From Firmicutes bacterium UBA1393 (GTDB lineage: Bacteria > Bacillota > DTU025), in the NCBI GenBank assembly GCA_002305255.1, contig DBQN01000065.1, forward strand, positions 1 through 52,340: a stretch of DNA of 52,340 bases. Reading direction: 5' to 3'. The first letter of the stretch is position 1; every line of letters begins with the position of its first letter. Below, piece after piece: positions 9,171 to 18,229 of the stretch. The notes below the pieces were generated by a model that was not told the origin of the DNA, made no database searches, and saw only the letters and a list, made by a program, of their open reading frames with translations. The position numbers and the translations under genes are program-made.

Positions 9171-9584
9171 CTATTCCTGCCCGCCGCGCCGTTGAGCGAA
9201 GTACCGAGTGGCCAAAACCTCGGCAACGTAGTCATCGAAAGGCCGGTCAGGGCTGCGGAGACCGGGAGGAAGGAACCGCGCAATGCCCCTTCCGGGGTTC
9301 TCCCTGAGATACCGTTCCCTTCCCTCCATGGAAGAGCGATGCTCGTCCACCGTGACCACCGGAACACTGGTGACTTCTCTGAGGCGGCATAGGGTGTCGA
9401 CACAGGCAGTCCTGTCGCCCACGACTATCGTAGTTACCGCGTGTGTCGACATGATGCGGCGTGCGGAGTCGGCAAGCGCAGCAGCAGGCTCAACGCGTCG
9501 CGCCAGGAGCCCCCGTGTTGAGCTGACAACCGCCATGCCCACCTTGTCCCTTCCGGGGTCGATCGCGAGAACGATCTCTTCTAT
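9171..9584 (-). CDS. YqgF/RuvX-like RNase H-fold protein with a non-standard start
   Basis: Member of the YqgF/RuvC-like nuclease superfamily, whose characterised members mature pre-16S rRNA or resolve DNA. The motif LAIDPGRDKVGMAVV carries the first catalytic Asp of the RNase H fold; a later DDYVAE supplies acidic residues. No ATG, GTG or TTG exists upstream of the DPG motif in this frame: a TGA at 9591-9593 is followed by TCA, ACG, ATA. Starting at the GTG at 9542 would delete the catalytic Asp. The ATA at 9584 has GGGGAG nine bases upstream and gives 137 residues, normal for the family. Either a rare start codon is used or there is an indel. In Negativicutes and cyanobacteria a YqgF-like gene often lies near DUF3084, as here. 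Confidence 0.72.
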   Translation of the reverse strand: MEEIVLAIDPGRDKVGMAVVSSTRGLLARRVEPAAALADSARRIMSTHAVTTIVVGDRTACVDTLCRLREVTSVPVVTVDEHRSSMEGRERYLRENPGRGIARFLPPGLRSPDRPFDDYVAEVLATRYFAQRRGGQE

Positions 9585-9610
9585 CGTTGATCACTCCCCA
9601 GTGATGCAAA

Positions 9611-9640
9611 TGCCCCGGAGAGCCGTGGCTCTCCGGGGCA
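9611..9640 (-). terminator. Terminator-like hairpin after the SLH porin gene
   Basis: A perfect 14-bp inverted repeat (TGCCCCGGAGAGCC and its complement, two-base centre) lies 15 bp after the porin stop codon. Only TTTG follows on the minus strand, so termination may be partial. It separates the abundant-porin message from the YqgF-like gene. Confidence 0.7.
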
Positions 9641-9655
9641 TCGTGAGTCCACCGG

Positions 9656-12600
9656 CTAGAACGTGGTCTTCAGAGACAGACCGGCTACGCGCACACCATA
9701 GTCGTCAGGTCCACCAGCAGCATACAGCACGTTCTTGATGTCGTACTTCAGCGTGAGGCTGGTGTTCTTGTAGAACTTGTGGTTCAGCGCGGCGCCGAAC
9801 TGCAGGTACTCGCCTGACGGATGCACCGCCGTCGGAGTCTCGTACGCGCGCGACTCGTAGGACGCGGTTCCGCTCAGCGTGGTGTCAGGACTGAGGTTGA
9901 ACGTCAGGCCACCGGCCAGTGCCAGACGAGTCAGGTCGTTGAACTCCTCGTCGTAGCTGGCATGGCTTGTGGGCACGTCGTGAGTCACATCGTAGCCAGC
10001 TTCAGCAGTGAGGGTGAGCCTATCCTCGATAAGCGGCATGGCCATGTTCAGGCCAGCGCCCCAGATCTGCCACGTCTCAGCGCCGAAGCTCTGCTCCCAA
10101 CCGCCGCGGAGCTTCAGAGTGTCGCCGCCGATAGGCGCATCGAGCTTGACATATCCGATGTAGGACATGGCGGGCTCCCAGCTGTCTTCGAAGTGGTTCT
10201 TCCAGGTGAAGCCAGCCGATACCGGCATGTACTTCAGGTCGAAGCCCAGCTTCGCGACGCCTTCATTCTCCCAGTCCACGATGAACGCGTCGTAGTTGTA
10301 GGTTGCGTCAGCGCGGAGGGTCAGCCCGATGCCGAGCAGTTGGGCATTGTACTTCACCCCGCCGCCGACCGTTGCGACGTCCTTGGATGCGAAGTCAGCA
10401 TCACCCTTACGCTGTACCAGACCATTGACGACGAACCCGCCGATCGAGTCGGTGACCAGCGTGAGCTTGCTCACCCTGGTATCGGGGGACACGCGGTCGG
10501 GATCGCTGCTGGACGTACCGCGGTAGGAAGGCGCATAGCCCTCGTCCACCTGGACGTGCGACGCCGCGATGTTAACCACGCCGAGCTTGCCGCCGATAGA
10601 GAGGTCTCTCGCATACACGAACTCGGTGGGTTCAGTGCTGAGGAGCTTGCTGTCAAACGCCGACAGCTCTCCACGGGCGCTCCAGGTGTCACTGAGCTTC
10701 AGCGATACGTCGGCACCGATGAGGCTCTCATCCGGATCGTCGCCGCTCGTGTCCTGTGACGGCTCGTCATGCACCTTCACCATGGCGCGCGCGCCAACGG
10801 TGATAGCCTCGGTGAGCTGCAACGTTCCAGCGGCGCCAGCGATGTGCATGTACTCGTAGGTGCTGGCATCGTTGCTGCCGTGCCCGACCTTGGCCACGAA
10901 GCCGCTGAGGTCAAGCTTGCCGGCATCATGTGTCAACGCAATGCCCTCGATGGCCTTGCTGTTCCATACCTTGGCGCTGGCCTGGTACTTGGTCAGCCCG
11001 GCCGGACGAGCGAGCTCGCCAGCGAGGATCGTCGTGACACTGTTCGGCGTCACGATGCTCATGTCGAGATCCAGCTTGGGCAGGACGCTGCTTGTGTCGG
11101 CAACTCCGAACACATCGGAGAGCAGACCTATCTGAGCTGTCACCGTAACGCCCGGATCAGGCTGGATGTTGAGCGTCAGCTTCAACTCGTTCTGCATGAT
11201 AGAAGAGGGTATATACAGATCGTCGTCATCGGGATCCGCTACCCTGTTGAACGGGTTCTTGTAGAGATCCGACACCGGAGCACCGGATATCTGCGACATC
11301 GCGTTGATATCCTCGAACCTCACCTCGTTAGAGCCAGTGAGCTTCACGCGGTTCAGCTCGGTCCAGAGGTTGCCGATGCTCGTCTTGTTGGTCGCGATAT
11401 CAGCCTGCGCGATCTCGGTGTCCCTCTCCAGCTTGCGCACGCGCTGGGTGATGGGGGCGATCTCCTCGGTTCTGATCGCCGCTATGTCGCGGGCGTTCTG
11501 GTCGGCCTTGGCCTCGACCACAGCCAGCTGAGCCTCGAGATTCGAAACCCGGGCGCTCAATGCGTTGAGTTCCTTCTGGTACTCATCCTTGAGTGCAGCG
11601 ATGGACGCGACCACCAAGTCGATGCGCGCTTCGAGATCCTCGCGCAGGGCGATCATGGAGTCGTAGAAGCCCATCTGCATCTCCGCCTTGAGCTGCAACA
11701 GGTCGAGATCATGCTGCTCGGCCAGGGCCTCGAGGGCTCTCTGCCATGCGTCTCTCTCGGCCGCGATGGAGTCGAGGAAGCTCACCTGGAGCTCTGCCCT
11801 GAGCTGAGCCAGATCGAGGTCGTGTTTCTCAGCAAAGGCCTGAAGCGCTCTCTCGCGGGCGTCCCTCTCGGCCGCGATGGAATCATAGAAGCTCATCATG
11901 AGTTCGGCCTTCTGCTGAAGCAGGGCTACCTCCCAAGTGGCTTCCATGTCGTCGAGCCTCGCGTCGTACGCCGCCTTCATCTCATTGACGGAAGCGGTGT
12001 GCATCTCGAGGATCTCGTTACTCTGCGCCCTAAGCGCGGCCACGAGCTTCTGGTTGAGTTCGTCGGCGGTGGCTGCATTGGCTGCATTGAACTGAGCGAT
12101 CAATTCAGCCTTCTGTTCGGCCAGGGCCTGGTCGAAACGCGCCTGGAGCTCGTTGTATCTTGCGTTGAGCTGACTGGTGGAGTTGACCAGCCTCATGTCG
12201 ATATCGTTGAGCTTGCCGTCGACAACCAGGGCGGAATCGGCCATCTGGTTGTACACATTGCCGAACCTGGCGTTCGTTTCGGCAGACGACTGAGCCGCCT
12301 CGGCCTCAATCTGCGCAAACCGGGCGTCAACTCCGGCGGCATAGGCCTCGAACTTGCGGTCGACTTCGTCGCGATATGCGTTGAGCGACTCGCGCGCAGC
12401 ATTGATAATCGCCATGCTGCTGTCGTCAATAGCCTTGACCAGCATATCATCGTGACGGGCATCGATAGCAGCGATGATTGCCGCTTCCCTGTCAGCGATG
12501 GCCTTCTCAAGGTCAGCCCTGAGGTTGGCCAGCAGGATGTCGCGGTCAACGTTCGATGCGATAATCGAGTCGTAGAACGCCATCATCACTTCGGCCTTCT

Positions 12601-13591
12601 GCTGGAGCAGGGCCAACTCGATCTTGGAATCGAGTTCTGCCAGGGCAGCCTCGCGCGCCGCTCTCTCCTCAGCGGCGTGAACAGCTAGCAGCGTGTTGAT
12701 TGCCGCTTCATAGTCGGGGGCGGACTCGACCGGCGTGGCACCGGTTGTCGATATCGTGAGCGCCTCCAACTTCCTGGCGAGCTCAAGGCTGATCTCCTGG
12801 TTCTGCTCTTCGGCAGCCTGCGCTTCCTCGTACAGCGCACGCCTCAGAGCCTCAAGGCGAGCATCGAAGTTGTCGTGGTCTGCCGCGAGCAACTTGATCT
12901 GCCCTTCGAGGTTCGCCACGGCTGCCTGCCATGCAGCGTTGCTCTCTGCTACTGCATCTGCAACCAGCTTCTCGCAACCGGGAAGCGTGGCCACTGACTG
13001 CTGCACTTCGGCACCCACAGGAGTGGTGCAGGACGCGAAATGTGCCTCATTTGCAGCTCTGACAGCCTCTATGGCTGCCCAGAGCTGGGCATGCTCGGCC
13101 TTGTTGGCTTCCGTCAGATCATCCACGCGCGCGAGCAGAGCAGAGAGCCTATCGTCAAACTGCTCCCACTGCGCCTCCGACATGCCGGCGATCTTCTCGG
13201 CGATCACTTGCTCGAGTATGGTGGCATCCGGCGAAGCCACAGGCTGAAGCACCACCCCGTCGGCTGGGCTGGCACTTGAGTCGGGAGCCTGCGTGCCTGA
13301 GACCTTGGCGTCAAGCTCGCCTACAGTCTCAGCGAGACTGCGGATGTCCCTGTCGAGGTACTCCAGGGCCCGGGCGATCATGATCGCCACCTCGTACCTG
13401 GTGGCCTGGTTCTTGCCCTGGAAGGTACCATCAGGATAGCCCTCGACGATTCCCAGAGCCGCTAGGAGGTTCACGGCGTCCAACGCCCAGTGGTAATCGG
13501 GCACGTCTGAGAAAGGCGTGCTCGCCGTTACTGGGAGCGCCATCATGATCACCATGAGAGCACTCACTAGTATGGCCAGGAATTTCTTCAT
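9656..13591 (-). CDS. Giant OmpM-type protein: SLH domain, long coiled coil, C-terminal beta-barrel
   Basis: Outer-membrane protein that should tether the outer membrane to the cell wall. Residues 1-23 are a signal peptide ending VTAS. One SLH domain follows (24-75: FSDVPDYHWALDAV, GYPDGTFQG, TRYEVA). Residues about 80-750 are almost entirely alpha-helical coiled coil rich in Ala, Glu, Asp and Gln. Residues about 755-1311 are alternating strands ending in phenylalanine (KTTF), an outer-membrane barrel signature. Characterised OmpM proteins of Negativicutes have the same order but are commonly 400-600 residues, so the spacer here is exceptional. A 37-residue repeat lies inside it (residues 561-660). 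The ATG at 13591 has a GGGGGG-rich ribosome site. The 279-bp gap upstream contains no gene and no promoter I can defend. Confidence 0.88.
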   Translation of the reverse strand: MKKFLAILVSALMVIMMALPVTASTPFSDVPDYHWALDAVNLLAALGIVEGYPDGTFQGKNQATRYEVAIMIARALEYLDRDIRSLAETVGELDAKVSGTQAPDSSASPADGVVLQPVASPDATILEQVIAEKIAGMSEAQWEQFDDRLSALLARVDDLTEANKAEHAQLWAAIEAVRAANEAHFASCTTPVGAEVQQSVATLPGCEKLVADAVAESNAAWQAAVANLEGQIKLLAADHDNFDARLEALRRALYEEAQAAEEQNQEISLELARKLEALTISTTGATPVESAPDYEAAINTLLAVHAAEERAAREAALAELDSKIELALLQQKAEVMMAFYDSIIASNVDRDILLANLRADLEKAIADREAAIIAAIDARHDDMLVKAIDDSSMAIINAARESLNAYRDEVDRKFEAYAAGVDARFAQIEAEAAQSSAETNARFGNVYNQMADSALVVDGKLNDIDMRLVNSTSQLNARYNELQARFDQALAEQKAELIAQFNAANAATADELNQKLVAALRAQSNEILEMHTASVNEMKAAYDARLDDMEATWEVALLQQKAELMMSFYDSIAAERDARERALQAFAEKHDLDLAQLRAELQVSFLDSIAAERDAWQRALEALAEQHDLDLLQLKAEMQMGFYDSMIALREDLEARIDLVVASIAALKDEYQKELNALSARVSNLEAQLAVVEAKADQNARDIAAIRTEEIAPITQRVRKLERDTEIAQADIATNKTSIGNLWTELNRVKLTGSNEVRFEDINAMSQISGAPVSDLYKNPFNRVADPDDDDLYIPSSIMQNELKLTLNIQPDPGVTVTAQIGLLSDVFGVADTSSVLPKLDLDMSIVTPNSVTTILAGELARPAGLTKYQASAKVWNSKAIEGIALTHDAGKLDLSGFVAKVGHGSNDASTYEYMHIAGAAGTLQLTEAITVGARAMVKVHDEPSQDTSGDDPDESLIGADVSLKLSDTWSARGELSAFDSKLLSTEPTEFVYARDLSIGGKLGVVNIAASHVQVDEGYAPSYRGTSSSDPDRVSPDTRVSKLTLVTDSIGGFVVNGLVQRKGDADFASKDVATVGGGVKYNAQLLGIGLTLRADATYNYDAFIVDWENEGVAKLGFDLKYMPVSAGFTWKNHFEDSWEPAMSYIGYVKLDAPIGGDTLKLRGGWEQSFGAETWQIWGAGLNMAMPLIEDRLTLTAEAGYDVTHDVPTSHASYDEEFNDLTRLALAGGLTFNLSPDTTLSGTASYESRAYETPTAVHPSGEYLQFGAALNHKFYKNTSLTLKYDIKNVLYAAGGPDDYGVRVAGLSLKTTF
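11620..11911 (-). repeat. 111-bp coding repeats in the coiled-coil region
   Basis: Three successive units start at 11911, 11800 and 11689, an exact 37-codon period; the third is partial. Each begins K/R-AE followed by a helix with F(Y/L)DSI, then AAERDA, then HDLDL. A related single unit (KAEVMMAFYDSI) starts at 12598. They suggest growth of the coiled coil by internal duplication. Confidence 0.75.
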
Positions 13592-13870
13592 GTACTGTTC
13601 CCCCCTTATTCGTACTCAACGCTAAGGCTAACCTGAACGGGGTGCCATACCGAGTGGTCATGTTTCCTCGCGCAGCGCCCTGCCCACGTCAGCCGATGCG
13701 TGTCTCTGTGGCAGCCCGAGGGATCACTGATAAACCCGCCTCAAGCTGCGAGTATCCGCGCTCGACAAAGTGCACAGATATTCACACTACATTAGGATAT
13801 TCTTCAGTCCCTAGGGAACTCCTTCCCCAGCGCGAAATTTGACCCACCGTTGCAAAACCCTTTTTAGCTG

Positions 13871-15211
13871 CTATTCAGCTATGAGCCTTATGGATGCGGA
13901 GGTGCTTGCGCGCCATATGTCAGTACCTGCCACAGCCTTCACCGTCTTCACTGCCCTGGAGTTGATCACCGCGACGATGGCGTTTGAGAATTCAGAGACG
14001 CTTAGAAGTGTCCCGATCTTGCCTTCCTCGTCGGAAGGCATTCCCTCGGCAATGAGAATGCTGTTGACCTGCTGCACGAGGGCAAGCAGGCTGGCCTGGA
14101 CGCGGTCGGCGCCGGCGGCCCCGTCTATCAGCGCAGACGCTATGACCTGGCCCTCTGAGTAGATCTTCTTGTCTGGATACACATGAAGCGATACCATCAG
14201 CGGCTCACCGCTCCAGGTGTTCACCGGAGATATGGCCCTGAGGACCACCCTATCAGACGACTCGTCGATCTTCTGGAAGGCGGCGAGCACATTTGCCTCT
14301 TCAAAGCTGAGGGTGAACTGATCGCCGTCGTCCCGGGCCGAGCGGGCCCCCCTACTCTGCGCCACGTCGTTTACTCTCAGAAGGAACGCGTTAACCTGCT
14401 CCTGGACGACCTGGGCAGGCTGTGAGCAGTCGATAATGGCTCCGAGCACCACCTCGTCAGCGCGGAAGATCACCTTGCCCCACATGGACAGCTGCCCTGC
14501 TTCCCACAGCAGTTCAGCACTGCGTTGTGTAGTCTCAGTCAGGGTACTCTCAAGCGTGGCGACTTCCTTCGCCAGCATGTCCCGGGTCTGAGTCAAGGCT
14601 TCGACCCGCTCAGTCTGTACTCTCTGCTCCTCTTCCAGCGCAGCAATATCCACCCGCGCGTTCTCAAGGTCGGCCGCGGCTGCCTCAAGCTGCGCGGACA
14701 CGCCATCAAGATCTGACTCCATCTTCTGAAGCCTGCTGGATGCCTCAACCAGCCTGCCCTCTGAGTCTTTCAGGCGAGACTGGAGCATCGACAACTCATC
14801 GAGAGCGAGACCTCGCTCCTCAGATACGCGTGCTAGCTCGGCAACCGCACGATCATATTCGGACTGGAGATCCTCTCGCTCCTTGGCCATCTTGTCAACC
14901 TGCATTGACAGCTCATCTACCTGAGCTCTCTTAGCTTCCAGATCGGAAGTTGCCGTGGCCAGCGAGTCCTGAATCTCCTTTATCTCGAACAGTGCCGTCC
15001 TCACATTGTCGGAGGCGAGGGAAAGCAGAATGATGGAGCAGCCTGCGATCATCACGCCGGTCATGATAGTGACAATCATAGACGTGTACCTGGGGCGCAG
15101 GCCGAACATGGACAGCCTCTTTCGACCGACCTTCATTCCGATGCGGTCACCAACGTAGGCTATGACTCCTCCTGCAATCGCCAGCACGACTATGAGGGGA
15201 AAACCATACAC
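13871..15211 (-). CDS. DUF3084 membrane-anchored coiled-coil protein
   Basis: Two transmembrane segments at the N-terminus (about residues 2-20 and 43-65, with the basic GRKRLSMFGLRPRYTS between) are followed by a long coiled coil (about 75-270) and a mixed alpha/beta C-terminal domain. This is the DUF3084 layout known from cyanobacteria and diderm Firmicutes; its function is unknown, but its usual neighbours are Lpt and SLH-porin genes and a YqgF-like gene, exactly as here. I choose the GTG at 15211, which has GGAGGG seven bases upstream; the GTG at 15226 adds five residues and lacks a ribosome site. It follows lptB by 31 bp, so is probably co-transcribed with it. A role linking the inner membrane to envelope assembly is inference. 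Confidence 0.85.
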   Translation of the reverse strand: MYGFPLIVVLAIAGGVIAYVGDRIGMKVGRKRLSMFGLRPRYTSMIVTIMTGVMIAGCSIILLSLASDNVRTALFEIKEIQDSLATATSDLEAKRAQVDELSMQVDKMAKEREDLQSEYDRAVAELARVSEERGLALDELSMLQSRLKDSEGRLVEASSRLQKMESDLDGVSAQLEAAAADLENARVDIAALEEEQRVQTERVEALTQTRDMLAKEVATLESTLTETTQRSAELLWEAGQLSMWGKVIFRADEVVLGAIIDCSQPAQVVQEQVNAFLLRVNDVAQSRGARSARDDGDQFTLSFEEANVLAAFQKIDESSDRVVLRAISPVNTWSGEPLMVSLHVYPDKKIYSEGQVIASALIDGAAGADRVQASLLALVQQVNSILIAEGMPSDEEGKIGTLLSVSEFSNAIVAVINSRAVKTVKAVAGTDIWRASTSASIRLIAE

Positions 15212-15242
15212 ACGCCATCCCTCCACGCTGCGACGCCCACTG

Positions 15243-15971
15243 CTACAGAGTGAATCTCTCTCCTAAGTACAACTGCCTTGCAGTTACGTCATCAGCGACT
15301 TCCCTGGCCGTTCCCGACACAACGATGCGTCCCTCATACAGAATGAGCGCACGATCCACGATCGCCAGAGTATCTCTGACGTTGTGGTCAGTGATGAGAA
15401 CGCCCAGACCCCTCGACTTCATGTCTGCCACGATCCGCTGCAGCTCTCCCACGGCGATGGGATCGACTCCAGTGAATGGTTCGTCTAGCAGTACGTAAGC
15501 CGGAGACGCGGCCAGCACCCTGGCGATCTCCACTCGCCTTCGCTCACCCCCCGACAGGGTCATGCCCGGCTGGCGCGCAACATGCGACAGGTTCAGCTCT
15601 TCCCTCAGCTCTGCGAGACGTCGTTCTCTCTTGGCCTTCACCGGCTCAAAGAGCTCCAGCACAGCCAGGATGTTCTGATCCACGCTGAGCTTACGGAAGA
15701 CCGAAGGTTCCTGGGCCAAGTATCCGAGGCCCAAGCGCGATCTGCGCCATGCCGGCAGACAAGTGACGTCCACGCCGTCTACCCATACCCTGCCTGCGTC
15801 GGGTTGCTCCAGGCCGACCACCATGTAGAACGTAGTGGTTTTTCCCGCTCCGTTTGGCCCCAGCAGGCCCACTACCTCGCCCTTCTCCAGAGTCAACTCG
15901 ACCCCGTTGACCACGGTTCGGCCTCCGAAGCTCTTGACCAGAGCCTCCGCCCTGATTCCCACGCGACGCAC
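15243..15971 (-). CDS. lptB: LptB, ATPase of the lipopolysaccharide export ABC transporter
   Basis: Cytoplasmic ATPase that powers the LptF/G permease to extract glycolipid from the inner membrane and push it along LptC-A-D. Visible motifs: Walker A GPNGAGKTT (38-46), Q-loop LAQEPSVFRKLSV (85-97, highly typical of LptB), signature LSGGE (139-143), Walker B YVLLDEP (159-165) and switch His196. Length 242 matches the family. The start is a GTG; 15971 or 15962 are both possible since only GAGG is seen upstream. Its permease is not adjacent but encoded 6-10 kb upstream as part of the LptFG-LptD ORF; the ATPase at 17465-18229 is of another type. The 210-bp gap before it holds no gene I can support. 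Confidence 0.93.
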   Translation of the reverse strand: MRRVGIRAEALVKSFGGRTVVNGVELTLEKGEVVGLLGPNGAGKTTTFYMVVGLEQPDAGRVWVDGVDVTCLPAWRRSRLGLGYLAQEPSVFRKLSVDQNILAVLELFEPVKAKRERRLAELREELNLSHVARQPGMTLSGGERRRVEIARVLAASPAYVLLDEPFTGVDPIAVGELQRIVADMKSRGLGVLITDHNVRDTLAIVDRALILYEGRIVVSGTAREVADDVTARQLYLGERFTL

Positions 15972-16181
15972 CGCCTCGCTTCAAGATCGGGCCAGGCAGC
16001 GACGACCTTACCCTCATGGAACACACTAACCTGTATTGACGGTTCTTCCCACGCGAAGGTTCCCTCTGAAGGAGTTCCTTCGACAGCCATGAGCCTCACA
16101 CCTGCCCCGCGGCATGGCCGGGATCTCGGTGATTGCTGGCAGGCACGGTGAGTCACGGCGTAACACGAGAGGCTGCGACCG

Positions 16182-17417
16182 CTAGCCAGGCACGCTTGAA
16201 CGAATACCCTGTATCACAGCATCAGCCGCCCCCGGCAGCCCAACCGTCTCTTTCAGTCCCCTGGCCACCCTGTCGGCGGCGGCTGGATCACCGATCATCT
16301 CCACCACGGGGATGACTACGTCTTCCGGCCTGACTGAGCCCACAACCTCACGAGCGACGTCTCTGCCAGCCCTCATGTTTGGCCCTGACACGAGCACCGA
16401 TCCGCCCGCCGGCTGCGATCGTGTCGCGACGGCTCGCACCTGGCTCAGCATTCTCGCCCATCGACCGCCCCGCCTCGATACCAGGCCACGGGGAGCTACT
16501 ACTATGTAAGGCACCCCCGCGTAAGCCAGCTCGTGGCAGAGGGGTCCGGGAACCGTCAGGACTGCGTCACAGCTGTAAAGGGCAGAGTGGTCGGGCCCAA
16601 CATCAATGGGCACACGAACGCCCTCCTCGGTGATCAAAGTGAACGGCACCGCGCTGCGGTCTATTGAGGCAGCGGCGGCATCACTTCGAGCAGATCTTGA
16701 TGTCGGCTTGAAGACGCTGTCGAGAGAAGCGGTACCAATGAACGGCGACAGCCGCAGTATGAACGAGGTGCCCCGCTCAACCCTGGCAAGCAATCCAGCT
16801 GCTTTGAGCATGAACGGGCCCATCTGACGAGCCTCGCGAAGGCCGTCGCCCGGAAACAACCCGATTACCTTCACGGATCCGTCGCTTCTGTTTGCCACGG
16901 CCGACGCCGGCTCTCTCAACCCTGAGCTGCGCTCCATGGTGGCTGCAACGTCCAGACACAGATCGCCCACGACTCGCACCGAAGCGGGGGCCGCACCGCC
17001 AGCAATGAGAGCAGCTTGTACGCGCTCGTCTTCCACAAGGTACAGTGCTGACCCCCTTGGTACCACTGGATACTCGCGCGAGACGTAGTGAATAAGTGGA
17101 TACCTCAGTCTCCTAGCCAGCGCCGCCGCAAAGCCCGAGTCACCGCCGAGGTTCACCACTACACCGCGCCCCGACACCGTGAATCCCCGTGGCCTCAGTC
17201 CCACGTAGGCCGTGTTCCATGCCTCACGGGGGCCGAATGCGCGCCTCACACCCCTGTAGGTAGAGGCAATGCGCACTTCACGGGCAAGAGCCTGCGATCC
17301 GGGCGAAGAGAACACCCATATGTCAGCCGCGGAGAACGCCAGAGCAGCCCTGTACGCCACAGGCCGTACAAGGCTGTTCATCTCTGCCGGACCGCCGGTC
17401 ACCAGGACTATATCCAA
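16182..17417 (-). CDS. LpxB-like glycosyltransferase
   Basis: Resembles the lipid-A-disaccharide synthase-related (LpxB-like) proteins of Deinococcus-Thermus, cyanobacteria and diderm Firmicutes, a GT-B fold glycosyltransferase group. Visible pieces: N-terminal VLVTGGPAEM; VVNLGGDSGFAAALARRL (LpxB-type donor-domain lead); VRVVGDLCLDV; IGLFPGDGLREARQMGPF, similar to the LPGSR segment of LpxB; and a C-terminal VLTVPGPLCHELAYAGVPYIVV, matching the nucleotide-sugar binding region. The start is TTG at 17417 with GAGGTGG seven bases before it; a TTG at 17447 lacks this. Sitting between ABC genes and lptB, it probably builds the glycolipid that Lpt exports. Substrates cannot be read from sequence. 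Confidence 0.65.
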   Translation of the reverse strand: MDIVLVTGGPAEMNSLVRPVAYRAALAFSAADIWVFSSPGSQALAREVRIASTYRGVRRAFGPREAWNTAYVGLRPRGFTVSGRGVVVNLGGDSGFAAALARRLRYPLIHYVSREYPVVPRGSALYLVEDERVQAALIAGGAAPASVRVVGDLCLDVAATMERSSGLREPASAVANRSDGSVKVIGLFPGDGLREARQMGPFMLKAAGLLARVERGTSFILRLSPFIGTASLDSVFKPTSRSARSDAAAASIDRSAVPFTLITEEGVRVPIDVGPDHSALYSCDAVLTVPGPLCHELAYAGVPYIVVAPRGLVSRRGGRWARMLSQVRAVATRSQPAGGSVLVSGPNMRAGRDVAREVVGSVRPEDVVIPVVEMIGDPAAADRVARGLKETVGLPGAADAVIQGIRSSVPG

Positions 17418-17464
17418 GACGCGACCACCTCGTCCTACCGGGCACAATGCCCTTGGACGGAATT

Positions 17465-18229
17465 CTACAACGCAGCTACGTTTTCCTTCAGTGGAGCTGC
17501 CGCATAGGCCAGGGCACGCGCGTAGCGCCTCCCCACGTCTGACAAGGGGTTCGCGAGCACCGCGTCAGGGGCACCCTGTTCGACTACGGCGCCTGCCTCC
17601 ATCAGGACGATGTTGTGCGCTGCTCTCAGCGCGAAGCCGATCTCGTGAGTCACGACCACCATGGTGGCCTCCAGTGTCCTCGAGAGCCGCTCCATCAAGC
17701 TTAGCACGTCCACCACCAGCGTGGGGTCGAGTGATGCCGTCGGTTCATCCCACAGGATCAGCGACGGATGATCGGCAATGGCCCTGGCAATGGCCACTCT
17801 CTGCATCTCACCGCCCGACAGTCCCCGCACATCTTCATCAGCTCTGGAGTCCATGCCCACCTCAGCCAGAGCTCGCATCGACAGGTCGTGAGCCTCGTCC
17901 ACTGACTTGCCCACGGCCACCATCGGCAGCATGACATTTCGCACGACATTGAGACGGGAGATGAGGTTCGATCTCTGAAACACCAGTCCCACTCCTCGCC
18001 TGAACCTCTCCAGCTGAGACTGGGACATGGCAGTAACGTCTTCGCCCATCCACGTCACCTGCCCAGAATTCGGCTCCACTAGGCGGATTATGCTCCTGAG
18101 CGCTGTGGACTTGCCGCAGCCCGACGGCCCCATTACCGCCACGACGGAACCCGTAGGCACCTCCAAGCTGAATCCATCGAGGGCCCTTCCACTCGGGAAC
18201 GTTACCGTCACGTCTTGCATTCTGAGCAT
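17465..18229 (-). CDS. ABC transporter ATP-binding protein partnered with the adjacent permease
   Basis: A 254-residue ATPase with Walker A GPSGCGKST (34-42), Q-loop VFQRSNLI, signature LSGGEMQR, Walker B LILWDEPTAS and switch VVVTHEIGFALR. The C-terminal segment (HEIGFALRAAHNIV, EQGAPDAV) is closest to the GlnQ/MetN class and also recalls MlaF/LolD ATPases. The reading frame extends to 18385, but the ATG at 18229 with GGGAGGTG seven bases upstream is the clear start. It overlaps the permease gene by 22 bp, so the two are coupled and almost certainly form one transporter. Location between lptA and the LpxB-like gene suggests a lipid or envelope-component substrate; that is inference. Confidence 0.82.
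   Translation of the reverse strand: MLRMQDVTVTFPSGRALDGFSLEVPTGSVVAVMGPSGCGKSTALRSIIRLVEPNSGQVTWMGEDVTAMSQSQLERFRRGVGLVFQRSNLISRLNVVRNVMLPMVAVGKSVDEAHDLSMRALAEVGMDSRADEDVRGLSGGEMQRVAIARAIADHPSLILWDEPTASLDPTLVVDVLSLMERLSRTLEATMVVVTHEIGFALRAAHNIVLMEAGAVVEQGAPDAVLANPLSDVGRRYARALAYAAAPLKENVAAL

Noticed and set aside
10769..12688. Plus-strand open frame of 639 codons opposite the SLH-porin coiled coil
   Set aside because: It is a GC-rich antisense shadow of the repetitive Ala/Glu/Gln codons; no ribosome site, no recognisable domain, and the minus-strand reading is clearly coding.
13592..13870. Promoter in the gap before the SLH-porin gene
   Set aside because: Several AT-rich patches and a TCCCTAGGGA palindrome (13808-13817) are present, but no -35/-10 pair at acceptable spacing could be defended.
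15893..16156. Minus-strand 87-codon frame between the LpxB-like gene and lptB
   Set aside because: It overlaps the lptB start in another frame, has no clear ribosome site, and its product has no recognisable motif. A short lineage-specific gene cannot be excluded, but I cannot support it.
17465..18229. This ATPase as a second LptB
   Set aside because: It lacks the LptB-type Q-loop (AQEPSVFRKLSV) seen in the 15243-15971 product and is coupled to a different permease.
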